Shown: one piece after another, positions 8,038 to 16,965 of the stretch
Layout of the letters: each line of letters begins with the position of its first letter
How positions within the stretch are numbered: position 1 is the first letter of the stretch
Assembly (NCBI RefSeq): GCF_000760935.2
Contig: NZ_CP049744.1
Span: 5,363,501-5,427,500, forward strand
DNA length: 64,000 bases
Source of the DNA: Rhodococcoides fascians A25f
GTDB taxonomy: Bacteria; Actinomycetota; Actinomycetes; Mycobacteriales; Mycobacteriaceae
Direction: 5' to 3'
Notes under the pieces: model-generated
Seen by the model: the letters and a program-made list of their open reading frames with translations, nothing else
Databases searched by the model: none
Told to the model about the DNA's origin: nothing
Translations under genes and position numbers: made by a program

Positions 8038-9210
8038 CGACCACGCGCCACGCGTCGTCGCGTCGAGCACCGAGTACACACCCTGCGCGCACTGTTCCCA
8101 GGAGAACTCTCCTGCGCGCACTCGCGCCTTCTCGCCCAGGCGAGTGCGGGCTTCGGCGTCCTGCAGCAACTCCGAGACAGCCTGGGTGAGGCCGGAAACG
8201 TCCCGGTCCTCGACCGACTGTCCGCCCACCAGAATGCCGGTCACGCCGTCGATGACCGAATCGGTGAGCCCTTTGGAGCTGCGGTAGCCGACCGTGGGAA
8301 CGCCGTGCTGAGCGGCTTCGACGACCGCGAGGCCCCAACCCTCCTTGCGCGAGGGCATGACATGGACCCACGAACGGCCGAGCAACTCGTGCTTGCGCTC
8401 CTCGTCGACGTGGCCGTGGAAGGTGACGTACTGCTCGATCCCCAGTTCGCCCACGTAGTCGCGGAGATTCTGCTCCCACCAGCCGCCACCGATGACGTCG
8501 AGGTGGATGTCGGGGATCCGGCCACGCAGCGCCGCGACGACGTCGAGAGCGTCCTCGATCTGTTTGTGCGGAACCAACCGGGACAGCACGGTCAGCGACG
8601 GGTACGCGGTGCGGGTGCTGTCGTCACCCTCGGCTACCGACTGCGGGATCTCGTCGGCTCCGTTGCGGACCACGGCGATGCGCTCGCGGTCGACGCCGAG
8701 GGCGATCAGCTCGTCCGCGGACGGCAGAGACACCGTCAAGTACTGATTACGACGGTGCACTCGGGGAGACACCGTCGATTCGAGCCACCAGCCGAGCTTG
8801 GCCATCATCGGCCCGGCGACCGGCCACTGCTCGCGATGGCAGTGGTGCACCAGCAACGTGACGGGGACGCCGAGCGCGGCACGTGAGAAGAAGGGAATGC
8901 CGTTCTGGGTATCGATCACCGCGTCGGGTGCGATGCCCTTGAGCGGGCCGAAGCCGAGTCGCCCGGCTGCGATGGCGGCCAATGCGCGGGGATACACCGA
9001 CAGGCGACCACCGCCGCGACTGATGCGGATGCCGTCGACGATCTCCTCGGCGGGAGCTCCGGGGTACGACGCCGTCCTCAGCGTGACGCGGACACCGCGT
9101 CGCGCCAGACCTGCGCCTACCTGCTCGAGGTAACGCTCGCTGCCGCCGCCCTGCGGGTGCCCGGTATCGCGCCAGCACAGCAACAGAACCTCGCGCACAG
9201 CTCGCTTCAC
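7957..9210 (-). CDS. GT4-family glycosyltransferase (Rv0225-type)
   Basis: A 417-residue GT-B glycosyltransferase. The N-terminal half has the acceptor-side GGGSERYLEQ motif. The C-terminal half has the GT4 donor-site pattern: SRLVPHKQIEDAL, then PSRKEGWGLAVVEAAQHGVP with the E-x7-E arrangement. No signal peptide or membrane helix, so it acts at the cytosolic face using a nucleotide sugar. The GTG start at 9210 (VKRAVREVLLLCWRD) is chosen because the fold begins directly after it; longer readings give a low-quality arginine-rich extension overlapping the divergent gene. The 3' end overlaps the membrane-protein gene antisense by 81 bp, and both frames remain open. Sugar and acceptor unknown. 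Confidence 0.88.
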   Translation of the reverse strand: MKRAVREVLLLCWRDTGHPQGGGSERYLEQVGAGLARRGVRVTLRTASYPGAPAEEIVDGIRISRGGGRLSVYPRALAAIAAGRLGFGPLKGIAPDAVIDTQNGIPFFSRAALGVPVTLLVHHCHREQWPVAGPMMAKLGWWLESTVSPRVHRRNQYLTVSLPSADELIALGVDRERIAVVRNGADEIPQSVAEGDDSTRTAYPSLTVLSRLVPHKQIEDALDVVAALRGRIPDIHLDVIGGGWWEQNLRDYVGELGIEQYVTFHGHVDEERKHELLGRSWVHVMPSRKEGWGLAVVEAAQHGVPTVGYRSSKGLTDSVIDGVTGILVGGQSVEDRDVSGLTQAVSELLQDAEARTRLGEKARVRAGEFSWEQCAQGVYSVLDATTRGAWSSGLVGASDVVSQADSASALKASQTYH

Positions 9211-9266
9211 CCAATTTCCGCATGCTCGTCTCGACCGCCGTCGATTACCGCTGCCACAGTAACCGC

Positions 9267-9272
9267 TAGGGT
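9267..9272 (+). promoter_or_regulatory. -10 element TAGGGT of a leaderless gene
   Basis: TAGGGT ends 8 bases before the GTG at 9281, and no ribosome-binding site is present between them. This spacing puts transcription start at or next to the start codon. Confidence 0.55.
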
Positions 9273-9280
9273 TCGTTTTC

Positions 9281-10051
9281 GTGACTTCCGCCGTGACACG
9301 TCTGTTCGCCTCCCGCGCGACACTGCGCCGCTCGGTGAAGCTGCTGAAGGACTTCGGCCACGAGCAGAGCGCCCCGGACATCTTCTACGGGGCCCTGGCG
9401 CGCGATTCCGTCGAGCTGATCGGTGATTTGTATCGGGGCCTGACCGGCACCGACATGTCGGCGGCAACGGTGTTGGACGTCGGCGGCGGACCCGGTTACT
9501 TCGCCGAGGTGTTCGGTGCGAGTTGCGCGCGCTACCTGCCCGTCGAACCCGATGCCTCCGAGATGCACGCGGCGGGTCTGCAGATTCCCGGTTCGGTGCG
9601 CGGCTCCGGCATGGCACTGCCCTTTCGCGACGACAGCGTCGACATCTGCTTCTCCTCCAACGTGGCCGAACACGTGCGCGAGCCCTGGACCATGGCCGAG
9701 GAAATGCTCCGTGTCACCAAACCCGGCGGACTCACGGTTCTCTCGTACACCATCTGGTTCGGCCCGTTCGGCGGTCACGAGACCCGGCCCTGGCACTACC
9801 TCGGCGGCGAATACGCGGCCCGCCGCTACGCCCGCACCACCGGACACGAACCGAAGAATCGCTTCGGCGAATCACTGTTCGACATCAGCGCTTCGGACGG
9901 ATTGCGTTGGGCACGAAGCACTCCCAACGCCAGGCTACTTGCCGCTTTTCCGCGCTACCACCCGCGCTGGGCATGGTGGATGATGCGTGTACCCGTACTT
10001 CGCGAGTTCTTCGGCAGCAACCTGGTGCTTGTCATGCGGCCCACCGCTTAG
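9281..10051 (+). CDS. SAM-dependent methyltransferase (Rv0224c-type)
   Basis: A 256-residue class I methyltransferase. Motif I is DVGGGPGYF (residues 66-74), followed by the acidic VEPD of motif II and FSSNVAEHV of motif IV. It is the cytosolic type found next to envelope glycosyltransferases in actinobacteria, so a glycan or lipid substrate is plausible but not shown. The GTG at 9281 is supported by the upstream TAGGGT. Its TAG stop (10049-10051) doubles as part of the -10 box of the next gene. Confidence 0.85.
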   Translation: MTSAVTRLFASRATLRRSVKLLKDFGHEQSAPDIFYGALARDSVELIGDLYRGLTGTDMSAATVLDVGGGPGYFAEVFGASCARYLPVEPDASEMHAAGLQIPGSVRGSGMALPFRDDSVDICFSSNVAEHVREPWTMAEEMLRVTKPGGLTVLSYTIWFGPFGGHETRPWHYLGGEYAARRYARTTGHEPKNRFGESLFDISASDGLRWARSTPNARLLAAFPRYHPRWAWWMMRVPVLREFFGSNLVLVMRPTA

Positions 10052-10054
10052 CCT
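10049..10054 (+). promoter_or_regulatory. -10 element TAGCCT overlapping a stop codon
   Basis: TAGCCT begins with the stop codon of the methyltransferase gene and ends 6 bases before the ATG at 10061. The ROK gene therefore appears to have its own leaderless promoter embedded in the end of the upstream gene. Confidence 0.5.
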
Positions 10055-10060
10055 GGATCG

Positions 10061-10939
10061 ATGACGGCACTCGCGCTCGACATCGGCGGCACCAAGATGA
10101 CAGCGGCACTCGTCGGCGAGGACGGTCGGCCGCAGAACCCGGCGACGGTGCCGACTCCCGACTCCGGGGTGTGGCCTGCATGCGCGTCGTTACTTCGGAA
10201 GATCGCTCCTGGACAGCACATCGACCGCATCGGCGTCGCCTGCTCCGGGCCGGTGAACCTCGAGACCGGATCGGTCGCACCGATCAACATCGACGAGTGG
10301 AAGAACGGATTCGGTCTGGGCGAGCACATCTCCGCCGTGCTTCCGGATGCCGAAATACGTCTGGCGATGGACGGCAGCGCAGCGGCACTGGGTGAGTATC
10401 GCTTCGGTGCCGCCGTGGGTGTTCCCGACGTACTGAGCCTGGTCGTGTCGACCGGCATCGGCGGTGGGTTGGTGCTGGGCGGAAAGATCGTCGCCGGGGC
10501 CAGCGGCAATGCCGGTCACATCGGCCACATCGTCGTTCCCGGTTCGACGACGCCCTGCGCGTGCGGCGGAATCGGGTGCGTGGAAACGGTGTCGAGTGGG
10601 CCCTCGGCGGTGCGGTGGGCACGTGAGCAAGGGTGGCCGGGTAGTACCGGTGTCGAACTGGCCGCAGACGCCGCCGCAGGCGAACCGCGCGCCATCACCG
10701 CACTGCAACGCGCCGGAGTGGCGCTCGGTCAGGCGATTGCCTCGGCCGTCGCACTGACGGACGTTCGCATGGTGGTGATAGGCGGCGGCTTCGCTCAGGC
10801 CGGCCCGCCGCTGTGGGACCCGATACAGGAGTCGATCGCCTTGCACGCCCGGTTGACATTCCTCGACGGCCTGCAAGTAGTGCCCGCTGCACTCGGTGGC
10901 CTGGGAACCCTGTCTGGGGCAGCTGCACTCACTGCCTGA
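10061..10939 (+). CDS. ROK-family sugar kinase (glucokinase-like)
   Basis: A 292-residue protein with the ROK ATP-binding motif DIGGTK (residues 7-12), the putative catalytic aspartate D104 in AMDGSAAALGE, the STGIGGGLV loop, H153/H156 in GHIGHI, and the zinc cluster CACGGIGCVE (C166, C168, C173, E175). No N-terminal DNA-binding domain, so it is a kinase rather than a ROK repressor. It probably phosphorylates glucose or another hexose in the cytosol. Its position facing pckA is suggestive of central carbon metabolism but proves nothing. Confidence 0.87.
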   Translation: MTALALDIGGTKMTAALVGEDGRPQNPATVPTPDSGVWPACASLLRKIAPGQHIDRIGVACSGPVNLETGSVAPINIDEWKNGFGLGEHISAVLPDAEIRLAMDGSAAALGEYRFGAAVGVPDVLSLVVSTGIGGGLVLGGKIVAGASGNAGHIGHIVVPGSTTPCACGGIGCVETVSSGPSAVRWAREQGWPGSTGVELAADAAAGEPRAITALQRAGVALGQAIASAVALTDVRMVVIGGGFAQAGPPLWDPIQESIALHARLTFLDGLQVVPAALGGLGTLSGAAALTA

Positions 10940-10951
10940 CCCACACAGCCA

Positions 10952-10983
10952 GAACGGGGCCCACCCCTCGGTGAGCCCCGTTC
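10952..10983. terminator. Bidirectional terminator hairpin
   Basis: GAACGGGGC (10952-10960) pairs with GCCCCGTTC (10975-10983) across a 14-base loop, between the converging ROK and pckA genes. There is no clear U-tract on either side. Confidence 0.7.
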
Positions 10984-10996
10984 CGTGTCGTGAATA

Positions 10997-12826
10997 CTAC
11001 GCGCCCAAACGCTGCTTCAGGGAGTCGAATTCGTCCTGAATTCCGGTGGGCAGTTTCTCGCCGACGAAGTCGAACCAGTCCTGGATCAGCGGGATCTCGG
11101 CCTTCCACTCCTCGGTGTTCACCGCGAGTGCCTCGGCCACATCCTCGACGGTGGTGTCGAGACCGTCGATGTCGAGTGCCTCGGCGGTGGGGACCACGCC
11201 GATCGGAGTCTCGACGCCTGCTGCCTTGTGCTCGATGCGCTCGACGATCCACTTGAGCACGCGCGAGTTCTCACCGAATCCGGGCCACAGGAAGCGCTTG
11301 TCGTCGCCGCGGCGGAACCAGTTGACGTAGAACACCTTCGGCAGCTTCGACTCGTCGGCGTTCTTGCCGAGGTCGATCCAGTGCTGGAAGTAATCGCCCA
11401 CGTTGTAGCCGAGGAACGGCAGCATCGCCATCGGGTCGCGTCGGACGGTACCGACGGTGCCCTCGGCGGCCGCGGTCTGCTCGGAGCCGACGGTGGCTCC
11501 CATGAACACGCCGTGCTGCCAGTCGCGGGCCTCGGTCACCAGCGGAACGGTGGTCTTGCGACGTCCGCCGAACAGGATTGCCGAGATCGGTACGCCCTGC
11601 GGGTCGTCCCACTCGGGAGCCATGGACGGGCACTGGGCCATCGGCACGCAGTAACGCGAATTGGGATGTGCGGCATCGGTTCCGGACTCGGGGGTCCAGT
11701 CGTTGCCCTTCCAGTCGATGAGGTGATCGGGCTTGCCTTCGAGGCCTTCCCACCACACGTCGCCGTCATCGGTGAGGCCGACGTTGGTGAACACCGAGTT
11801 GCCCTGATCGATGGTCTTCATCGCGTTCGGGTTCGAGTCCCAGTTGGTGCCGGGCGCGACGCCGAAGAAACCGAACTCGGGGTTCACGGCGTAGAGACGA
11901 CCGTCCTCACCGAAGCGCATCCACGCGATGTCGTCGCCGATGGTCTCGGCGCGCCAGCCCGGAATGGTCGGCTGAATCATCGCGAGGTTGGTCTTGCCGC
12001 ACGCGGACGGGAATGCCGCCGCGATGTAGTAGGCCTTGTCCTCGGGCGAGATCAGCTTGAGGATCAGCATGTGCTCGGCGAGCCAGCCCTCGTCGTGGGC
12101 CATCGCCGAGGCGATACGCAGCGAGTAGCACTTCTTGCCCAGCAGAGCGTTTCCGCCGTAACCGGATCCGTAGCTCCAGATCTCGCGATCCTCGGGGAAG
12201 TGCGTGATGTATTTGGTGTCGTTGCACGGCCACGGCACGTCGGCCTGGCCATCCGCGAGCGGTGCGCCGAGCGAGTGCAGCGCCTTGACGTAGAACCCGT
12301 CCTCGCCGATCTTGTCCAACGCAGCCTGGCCCATGCGGGTCATCACGCGCATGGAGATGACGACGTATTCGGAATCGGTGAGCTCGACGCCCAGCTTCGG
12401 ATCGGCGGCGTCGAGCGGGCCCATGCAGAACGGAACGACGTACATGGTGCGTCCGCGCATGCAGCCGCGGTAGAGATCGGTCATCAGCGTCCGCATCTCG
12501 GACGGGTCCATCCAGTTGTTGGTGGGACCGGCGTCGATCTCTTCCTTGGAACAGATGTACGTGCGCGATTCGACACGGGCGACGTCCGACGGATCGGAGT
12601 TGCCGAGGAACGAGTTGGGCTTCTTCTCGTCGTTGAGACGAGTGAAGGTGCCTGCCTCGACCAGCTTGTCGGTGAGGCGCTCCCATTCGGCGTCGGATCC
12701 GTCAGCGAACACCACGGAGTCCGGTTCGGTCAGTTCGGCTACCTGAGCAACCCAGGCAAGCAGTTCTTTGTGTCGAGTCGGCACGCTGTCGGTGCCGCTC
12801 AAACCGGGAATGGTCGCTGAGGTCAT
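10997..12826 (-). CDS. pckA: Phosphoenolpyruvate carboxykinase (GTP)
   Basis: A 609-residue GTP-dependent PEP carboxykinase, normal length for the family. It converts oxaloacetate and GTP to PEP, GDP and CO2 in gluconeogenesis. The hallmark hyper-reactive cysteine P-loop FPSACGKTN is at residues 272-280 (C276, K278), with NNWMDP at 103-108 and [10 protein letters not shown] later in the protein. An AGGAGAG ribosome-binding site lies shortly before the ATG at 12826. It is followed by the terminator at 10952-10983, so it ends its transcription unit. A CRP-like half-palindrome lies upstream (see 12827-13135). Confidence 0.97.
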   Translation of the reverse strand: MTSATIPGLSGTDSVPTRHKELLAWVAQVAELTEPDSVVFADGSDAEWERLTDKLVEAGTFTRLNDEKKPNSFLGNSDPSDVARVESRTYICSKEEIDAGPTNNWMDPSEMRTLMTDLYRGCMRGRTMYVVPFCMGPLDAADPKLGVELTDSEYVVISMRVMTRMGQAALDKIGEDGFYVKALHSLGAPLADGQADVPWPCNDTKYITHFPEDREIWSYGSGYGGNALLGKKCYSLRIASAMAHDEGWLAEHMLILKLISPEDKAYYIAAAFPSACGKTNLAMIQPTIPGWRAETIGDDIAWMRFGEDGRLYAVNPEFGFFGVAPGTNWDSNPNAMKTIDQGNSVFTNVGLTDDGDVWWEGLEGKPDHLIDWKGNDWTPESGTDAAHPNSRYCVPMAQCPSMAPEWDDPQGVPISAILFGGRRKTTVPLVTEARDWQHGVFMGATVGSEQTAAAEGTVGTVRRDPMAMLPFLGYNVGDYFQHWIDLGKNADESKLPKVFYVNWFRRGDDKRFLWPGFGENSRVLKWIVERIEHKAAGVETPIGVVPTAEALDIDGLDTTVEDVAEALAVNTEEWKAEIPLIQDWFDFVGEKLPTGIQDEFDSLKQRLGA

Positions 12827-13135
12827 CTAACTCTCCTGGGGTTAGCCGGAACCGGGAAGAATTCGCACGATCGCTGTGGGCAAGCACGCACGAATAGATC
12901 TCGGTTTTCCCCTCTCGGCGGGGCGCTGCTCGGCCGTTCGAGCTGCAGTACACCATGTTACTGGGTACGGCAAGCCGAGGACCGAGCGCCGGATGTCCTG
13001 TTCATCAGGTTAACGCCGAGCGACGTGAATCCAGAAACAGGGTGTTGTCCGATTGGTCACAAGACCGATTCAGATTGGGAAAGATCGGCGCAAGAAGCCC
13101 TCCACCAGGGGCGATGCGGTGTCCGTGCCGTGGCG
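12827..13135. other. Intergenic region upstream of pckA with a possible CRP/GlxR-like site
   Basis: This 309-base stretch between the DUF6802 gene and pckA contains no convincing gene. TGTCC-GATTGG-TCACA at 13046-13061 has one perfect CRP half-site (TCACA) and a partial one, about 220 bases before pckA. GlxR, the CRP of this group, is known to control pck-type genes in Corynebacterium, but the match is weak. TTGCCG with TACTGC 17 bases later on the minus strand (about 12945-12973) is a poor promoter candidate. Confidence 0.3.
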
Positions 13136-13438
13136 TCACAGCTCGCCCGATTCGGACATTTCACCCCTGCCAATACCATTCGCCTCGCGAAAAATCTCCC
13201 AGCTTCGGTATTGGCCGTCACGTCCGAAGGCGGTGAACTTGTCTGTCACACCATCCCCGTCGACGTCGGTCGCCACCGTGATCCCGGCATCGGTATGCCG
13301 CACGGTGGTCTCGTAGTGACCGTCGCCGTCGAGATCGAGAAGGTCGGCCGAGACGACGGGCGCACCCGCGTCGAACTCGTGTTGCGCCACGTCATCCGTG
13401 GGAAAACCCTCCGCTGCCAAGCCATCCACCCCGATCAT
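13136..13438 (-). CDS. Small calcium-motif protein (DUF6802-like)
   Basis: A 100-residue acidic protein with two EF-hand/dockerin-like loops of the D-x-D-x-D-G type: DLDGDG (D35, D37, D39) and DVDGDG (D58, D60, D62), each followed by a short beta-type stretch. This matches a family I recall as DUF6802, common in mycobacteria and rhodococci and of unknown role. No signal peptide is visible. It lies 34 bases downstream of the GTPase pair on the same strand, so co-transcription is likely. Calcium binding is inferred from the motif only. Confidence 0.7.
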   Translation of the reverse strand: MIGVDGLAAEGFPTDDVAQHEFDAGAPVVSADLLDLDGDGHYETTVRHTDAGITVATDVDGDGVTDKFTAFGRDGQYRSWEIFREANGIGRGEMSESGEL

Positions 13439-13472
13439 CGACGCCCCTCACCCAGTTCGACCGACACTGCAC

Positions 13473-14951
13473 CTACTGACTCCGACGCACGGACAGATCG
13501 AACGGTTCCACCGGGCCCCGGAATCGCTCCAGCCCCCGTTCGAGTGCAGAGAGATCCCGATCGCACGCCGACAGCAACGCCGATCGGTGGTCGGCAAGCC
13601 TGCGCAGTTCGGCATCCACCTCGGCGAGCGCGACGTCGATACGGGCCGCGGCTTCCCGGTCCGCCACCGCGAGGGCGGCCGCGAGAGCGGACTCGGCTTC
13701 GAGGATGCGCGAGAGCAGCCGCTGCTCCACCGCGGACTTCACTCGGGCCAGACATTCCTGCGTCCAGCTCCGCATGTGCGACCGATCCGACACCAACGCC
13801 CGCGACCGCGTCAACCACCACGCGAGCGCGCCGCCGAGAACGAGAGTGATCACGGTGTTGGCCACCGCCCACGCCTGCACCAGCGCCATCGGAGAGACGA
13901 TCAGGCGTCCGAGGCCGACTCCCGCCGATGCCCCGACCACGATCATGATGGCGTCCTCGATACCGCGACGCCGAGACGGTGACCCGATGTCGAGCGACGC
14001 GTCCTCCGCGCTCGCCTGGGCCACCGTCTGGCCGAGCCCCAGATCGGACTCCACCGCTCGCAGTCCCGCGGTGAGCGCAGCGTCGGCTCGACTCTGCGCA
14101 CCTCGCGCCGACTCGGCGACATGCGCGGGCAAGTGCTTCAGCTCGGCCCGCCGGGCCCCGTCGATCGACCGCCTCACCTCGACGCCCAGTTCGCGAAGGT
14201 CCTCGGCGGCCTCATGGAGCGACTCCACCCGAAGCCGCTGAATCCGATTGTGCAACAGCGCACGTCGATCACCACCGAGGCTCTCTCGTTCGCCGACGAG
14301 TGCGGCTCGTCGCGCGCGAAGTGGAACGGAGTCGCTCCCCCCGGTCACTGCGCGAGCTCTCGCTACGATCGACGCTTTGGCGCCGGCGGCGCAGCCATGC
14401 ACCGCCGCAGCGTATTTGCGCTGCGCTCCGAGAGCTGTGGCGTCCAGCAGCAGCACACCGAGCCGATCCGTCACAGCCCCGAGGCCGGATTCGACGCACA
14501 CCGCCGCGTCGCCACTGTCCCTCCCCGCCCGTGCCAATCGGACCGAGACCGGATGAAAGGTGCACTCTACCGCTCGCGGAACACACTCGGCCACCAGGTC
14601 ACCGTCGGCGATCACCACCTCACGCCAGTGCCTGTGCACGTCGATCTTGTTCACCACGAACACGACCGGCGTGGATTCGAGCGCCCCTCGCCATCGCTCG
14701 ATCTCGACACGATCGACCGGAGCCGACGCGTCGACCACGATCAGCACGACGGCTGCGTCGGCTACCGAATCCGTGAATTCGATGCCACCGAGCCGGGACA
14801 GCTCGCGGCGCAGCTCCGACTTCCCCGATCCGGCCGTGCCGGTGAGGTGAACCCCGGCGGGTCGGCTCTCCCGCGCCCGGGCGATTCGGTCGAGTGCATC
14901 CGAGTTCCAGCGCCGAAGAACGCTTTTCATGTCCTCCGACAACGGCGTCAT
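13473..14951 (-). CDS. Dynamin-like GTPase with membrane helices (Rv0210-type)
   Basis: A 492-residue protein with a P-loop GTAGSGKS (residues 38-45) and G4 motif NKID (101-104). Long alpha-helical stretches follow, with two hydrophobic segments at about residues 325-380, and a charged coiled-coil-like C-terminus rich in Ala, Glu and Arg. This is the plan of bacterial dynamin-like or IniA/IniC-type proteins, which act at the membrane. The ATG at 14951 overlaps the stop of the upstream GTPase as ATGA. The pair next to trmB and pckA matches Rv0209-Rv0210 as I recall them. No biochemical function is assigned; membrane remodelling or stress response is inferred. Confidence 0.78.
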   Translation of the reverse strand: MTPLSEDMKSVLRRWNSDALDRIARARESRPAGVHLTGTAGSGKSELRRELSRLGGIEFTDSVADAAVVLIVVDASAPVDRVEIERWRGALESTPVVFVVNKIDVHRHWREVVIADGDLVAECVPRAVECTFHPVSVRLARAGRDSGDAAVCVESGLGAVTDRLGVLLLDATALGAQRKYAAAVHGCAAGAKASIVARARAVTGGSDSVPLRARRAALVGERESLGGDRRALLHNRIQRLRVESLHEAAEDLRELGVEVRRSIDGARRAELKHLPAHVAESARGAQSRADAALTAGLRAVESDLGLGQTVAQASAEDASLDIGSPSRRRGIEDAIMIVVGASAGVGLGRLIVSPMALVQAWAVANTVITLVLGGALAWWLTRSRALVSDRSHMRSWTQECLARVKSAVEQRLLSRILEAESALAAALAVADREAAARIDVALAEVDAELRRLADHRSALLSACDRDLSALERGLERFRGPVEPFDLSVRRSQ

Positions 14952-15997
14952 CGCCGCAGCATCCGCACGTAGCCCCGACACAGCACGAGCGCCGACCGAC
15001 GCACTCCCGAGTCCTCGGACGCGGCCGCGCGGTGCTTCCACCTGGCTACCTGCTCCACTACGACCTGCTCGGAACCGGTCTCGATCGGCACCCCCAAATG
15101 CAGAGCAGCGCAGCGCATTTCCGCCGCCACGGCCTCGTCCGACGCCAGATACGACTCGACGGCACCGCGCACCTGCCGATGCCGAGCCGAGATCTGCTGC
15201 AGGCTCCGGTGCAGGTGTGCGTCGCGGTTCGCTGCGGAAACCGACACCGCCGTCGACACCGCGGCCAGCACCGCGTCGACACCGGTGGCATCGGCCAGCT
15301 CACGCAGCGCATCACCGTCGGAAACAGCGGTTCTCTGCCGCAGCACGTCGATCAGCAGGGCGACGCCGCGCAGTTCGATGCACTCGATCAGTGCCTCTCG
15401 GCGACGCGTCGAGACGGTGATGTCGGCGGCGAGGAAGCGATCCACGGTCAACAGGTCTGCTGGGCTCACCTCGCTCGCAGCGACGGCGCGAACGTCGGCC
15501 ATGACGAGCGAAACCCCGGACCGACCCGTGCCACCCAGTCCCGCTGCGGTCGCACCCATCACCGGCAGCACCGTCCGCGCGAGCTGGTGGGAGGCCGCCG
15601 CAGCCGCTGCCGTTGGATCGTCGAGGGTGTCCGCCTTGGTGAGCACAACGACGGTCCCGTCGGGCGCGCCGCCGGGAGACGAACTCAGGAACGCAGTGTC
15701 GACCGGTGACACCGCGCCTGCGATGACGTAGACGAGAACGTCGAAGTCCGTGTTGTCGGTGCCGCTGTCTTCGCGCACCCGCACATCGAGGCCGTCCGCG
15801 TCGATGCGCACCGACTCGAGGATGGCGAGGATCGCAGACTTGCCCACCCCGGTTCGACCCGTCACCCGCACGATCAGCGGCCGTAGTCGATCCTGCAGCG
15901 CGATGTCGACGGCCTCCCGAGCACCGTCGTCGGCAGTCACCCCGATCGAGCTCACAGCGGTGCGGTCACGCAGTCGTCCGAAACCCGCCACGCTCAT
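14948..15997 (-). CDS. GTPase partner of the dynamin-like pair (Rv0209-type)
   Basis: A 349-residue protein with P-loop GRTGVGKS (residues 47-54) and a G4-like TKAD (120-123), followed by a helical C-terminal region without clear membrane helices. It is translationally coupled to the second GTPase by an ATGA overlap, as for dynamin-like proteins that work as hetero-pairs. The ATG at 15997 is preceded by a GGGGGGA ribosome-binding site; longer readings have none. The 5' end faces the trmB operon divergently across about 230 bases. Confidence 0.78.
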   Translation of the reverse strand: MSVAGFGRLRDRTAVSSIGVTADDGAREAVDIALQDRLRPLIVRVTGRTGVGKSAILAILESVRIDADGLDVRVREDSGTDNTDFDVLVYVIAGAVSPVDTAFLSSSPGGAPDGTVVVLTKADTLDDPTAAAAAASHQLARTVLPVMGATAAGLGGTGRSGVSLVMADVRAVAASEVSPADLLTVDRFLAADITVSTRRREALIECIELRGVALLIDVLRQRTAVSDGDALRELADATGVDAVLAAVSTAVSVSAANRDAHLHRSLQQISARHRQVRGAVESYLASDEAVAAEMRCAALHLGVPIETGSEQVVVEQVARWKHRAAASEDSGVRRSALVLCRGYVRMLRR

Positions 15998-16212
15998 ATT
16001 CGATCCCCCCAGAACGACCGCCGTCTGCCCCCGGACGCGGCGCACAGCCCCCTGCTGCGGCACCGATTCTGGCACATCGGTGAGCTGCACGACCCGCCCC
16101 GAAGAATTGCACCGTTGTAATTAGTCCCGCCCTTCCTGCCCCTGATCAGCGGCAGGACGCCAAGTCTCAACTTCAACTCGAGACCCACGTGTCACACGCC
16201 CCGTCGATGCGC

Positions 16213-16218
16213 GACAAT
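16213..16218 (+). promoter_or_regulatory. -10-like GACAAT before a leaderless trmB start
   Basis: GACAAT ends 6 bases before the GTG at 16225. It keeps A2 and T6 of the TANNNT consensus but lacks T1, so it is weaker than the other leaderless promoters here. Confidence 0.4.
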
Positions 16219-16224
16219 GGACCC

Positions 16225-16965
16225 GTGAACGAGTCTCAGGACACCTCCGTCGACACCGAGGAGAACGCAGCGCGCACCCACGAACGGGGCTCACGGCTGT
16301 ACCCACGAGTGACGAGTTTCCGCTCTCGGCGCGGAGCGCTGACCGAGGCTCAACAGACCACCTGGGACAGCCTGTGGCCGCGCATCGGCCGAGATGTCGC
16401 CGACGAGCAGATCGACATCGACGCCTGGTTCGGCCGCAGCGGACCGGCGATTCTCGAGATCGGGTCGGGTACCGGCACGGCCACCACGGCGATGGCCTCG
16501 GCCGAGCCGCACGTCAACCTCATGGCCGTCGAGGTCTACCGCCCCGGCCTGGCGCAGACGCTGCAGCAGATCGAACGAGAAGGCATCGAGAACATCCGAT
16601 TGCTTCGCGGTGACGCCATGGACGTGCTCGAGAACATGCTGTCGTCGGAGTCGTTGACCGGCGTCCGGGTCTTCTTTCCCGATCCCTGGCCCAAGGTTCG
16701 CCACCACAAGCGTCGCCTACTCCAGGGGCCGACCTTCGCGATGATCGCGGATCGACTGAAGCCGGGCGGCGTTCTGCACGTGGCCACCGATCATGCCGAA
16801 TACGCTGAGTGGATCGCCGAAGCCGGGAACGCCGAACCCGGTTTGACCGTTCTCGATTGGGAATCGCCCATGACGCACGAGCGGCCGGTGACCAAGTTCG
16901 AGGGCAAGGCACAGCTGGTCGGCAGCTCGGTGACGGAATTGATCTGGGGAAAGAAGACAGCATGA
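16225..16965 (+). CDS. trmB: tRNA (guanine-N7-)-methyltransferase
   Basis: A 246-residue TrmB, making m7G46 in the variable loop of tRNAs with SAM. SAM motif EIGSGTGTA is at residues 78-86, and the signature PDPWPK at 152-157 is followed by HHKRRL. The C-terminus has THERPVTKFE, the family's T-x-F/Y-E region. A GTG at 16225 fits the upstream GACAAT; an ATG at 16189 would add 12 residues and cannot be excluded. It overlaps the next gene by ATGA (16962-16965) and begins the trmB-NYN-mmpL3 unit. Confidence 0.92.
   Translation: MNESQDTSVDTEENAARTHERGSRLYPRVTSFRSRRGALTEAQQTTWDSLWPRIGRDVADEQIDIDAWFGRSGPAILEIGSGTGTATTAMASAEPHVNLMAVEVYRPGLAQTLQQIEREGIENIRLLRGDAMDVLENMLSSESLTGVRVFFPDPWPKVRHHKRRLLQGPTFAMIADRLKPGGVLHVATDHAEYAEWIAEAGNAEPGLTVLDWESPMTHERPVTKFEGKAQLVGSSVTELIWGKKTA

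Noticed and set aside
11228..12820. 530-codon plus-strand frame opposite pckA
   Set aside because: Its composition is Val/Gly/His-rich with no domain, and it lies entirely over an unmistakable PEP carboxykinase.
13046..13061. CRP/GlxR site controlling pckA as a firm call
   Set aside because: Only one half-site is perfect and the distance to pckA is about 220 bases, so it is mentioned only as a weak possibility.
12955..13236. Short plus-strand gene in the space before pckA
   Set aside because: No ribosome-binding site, no motif, and it runs into the opposite strand of the DUF6802 gene.
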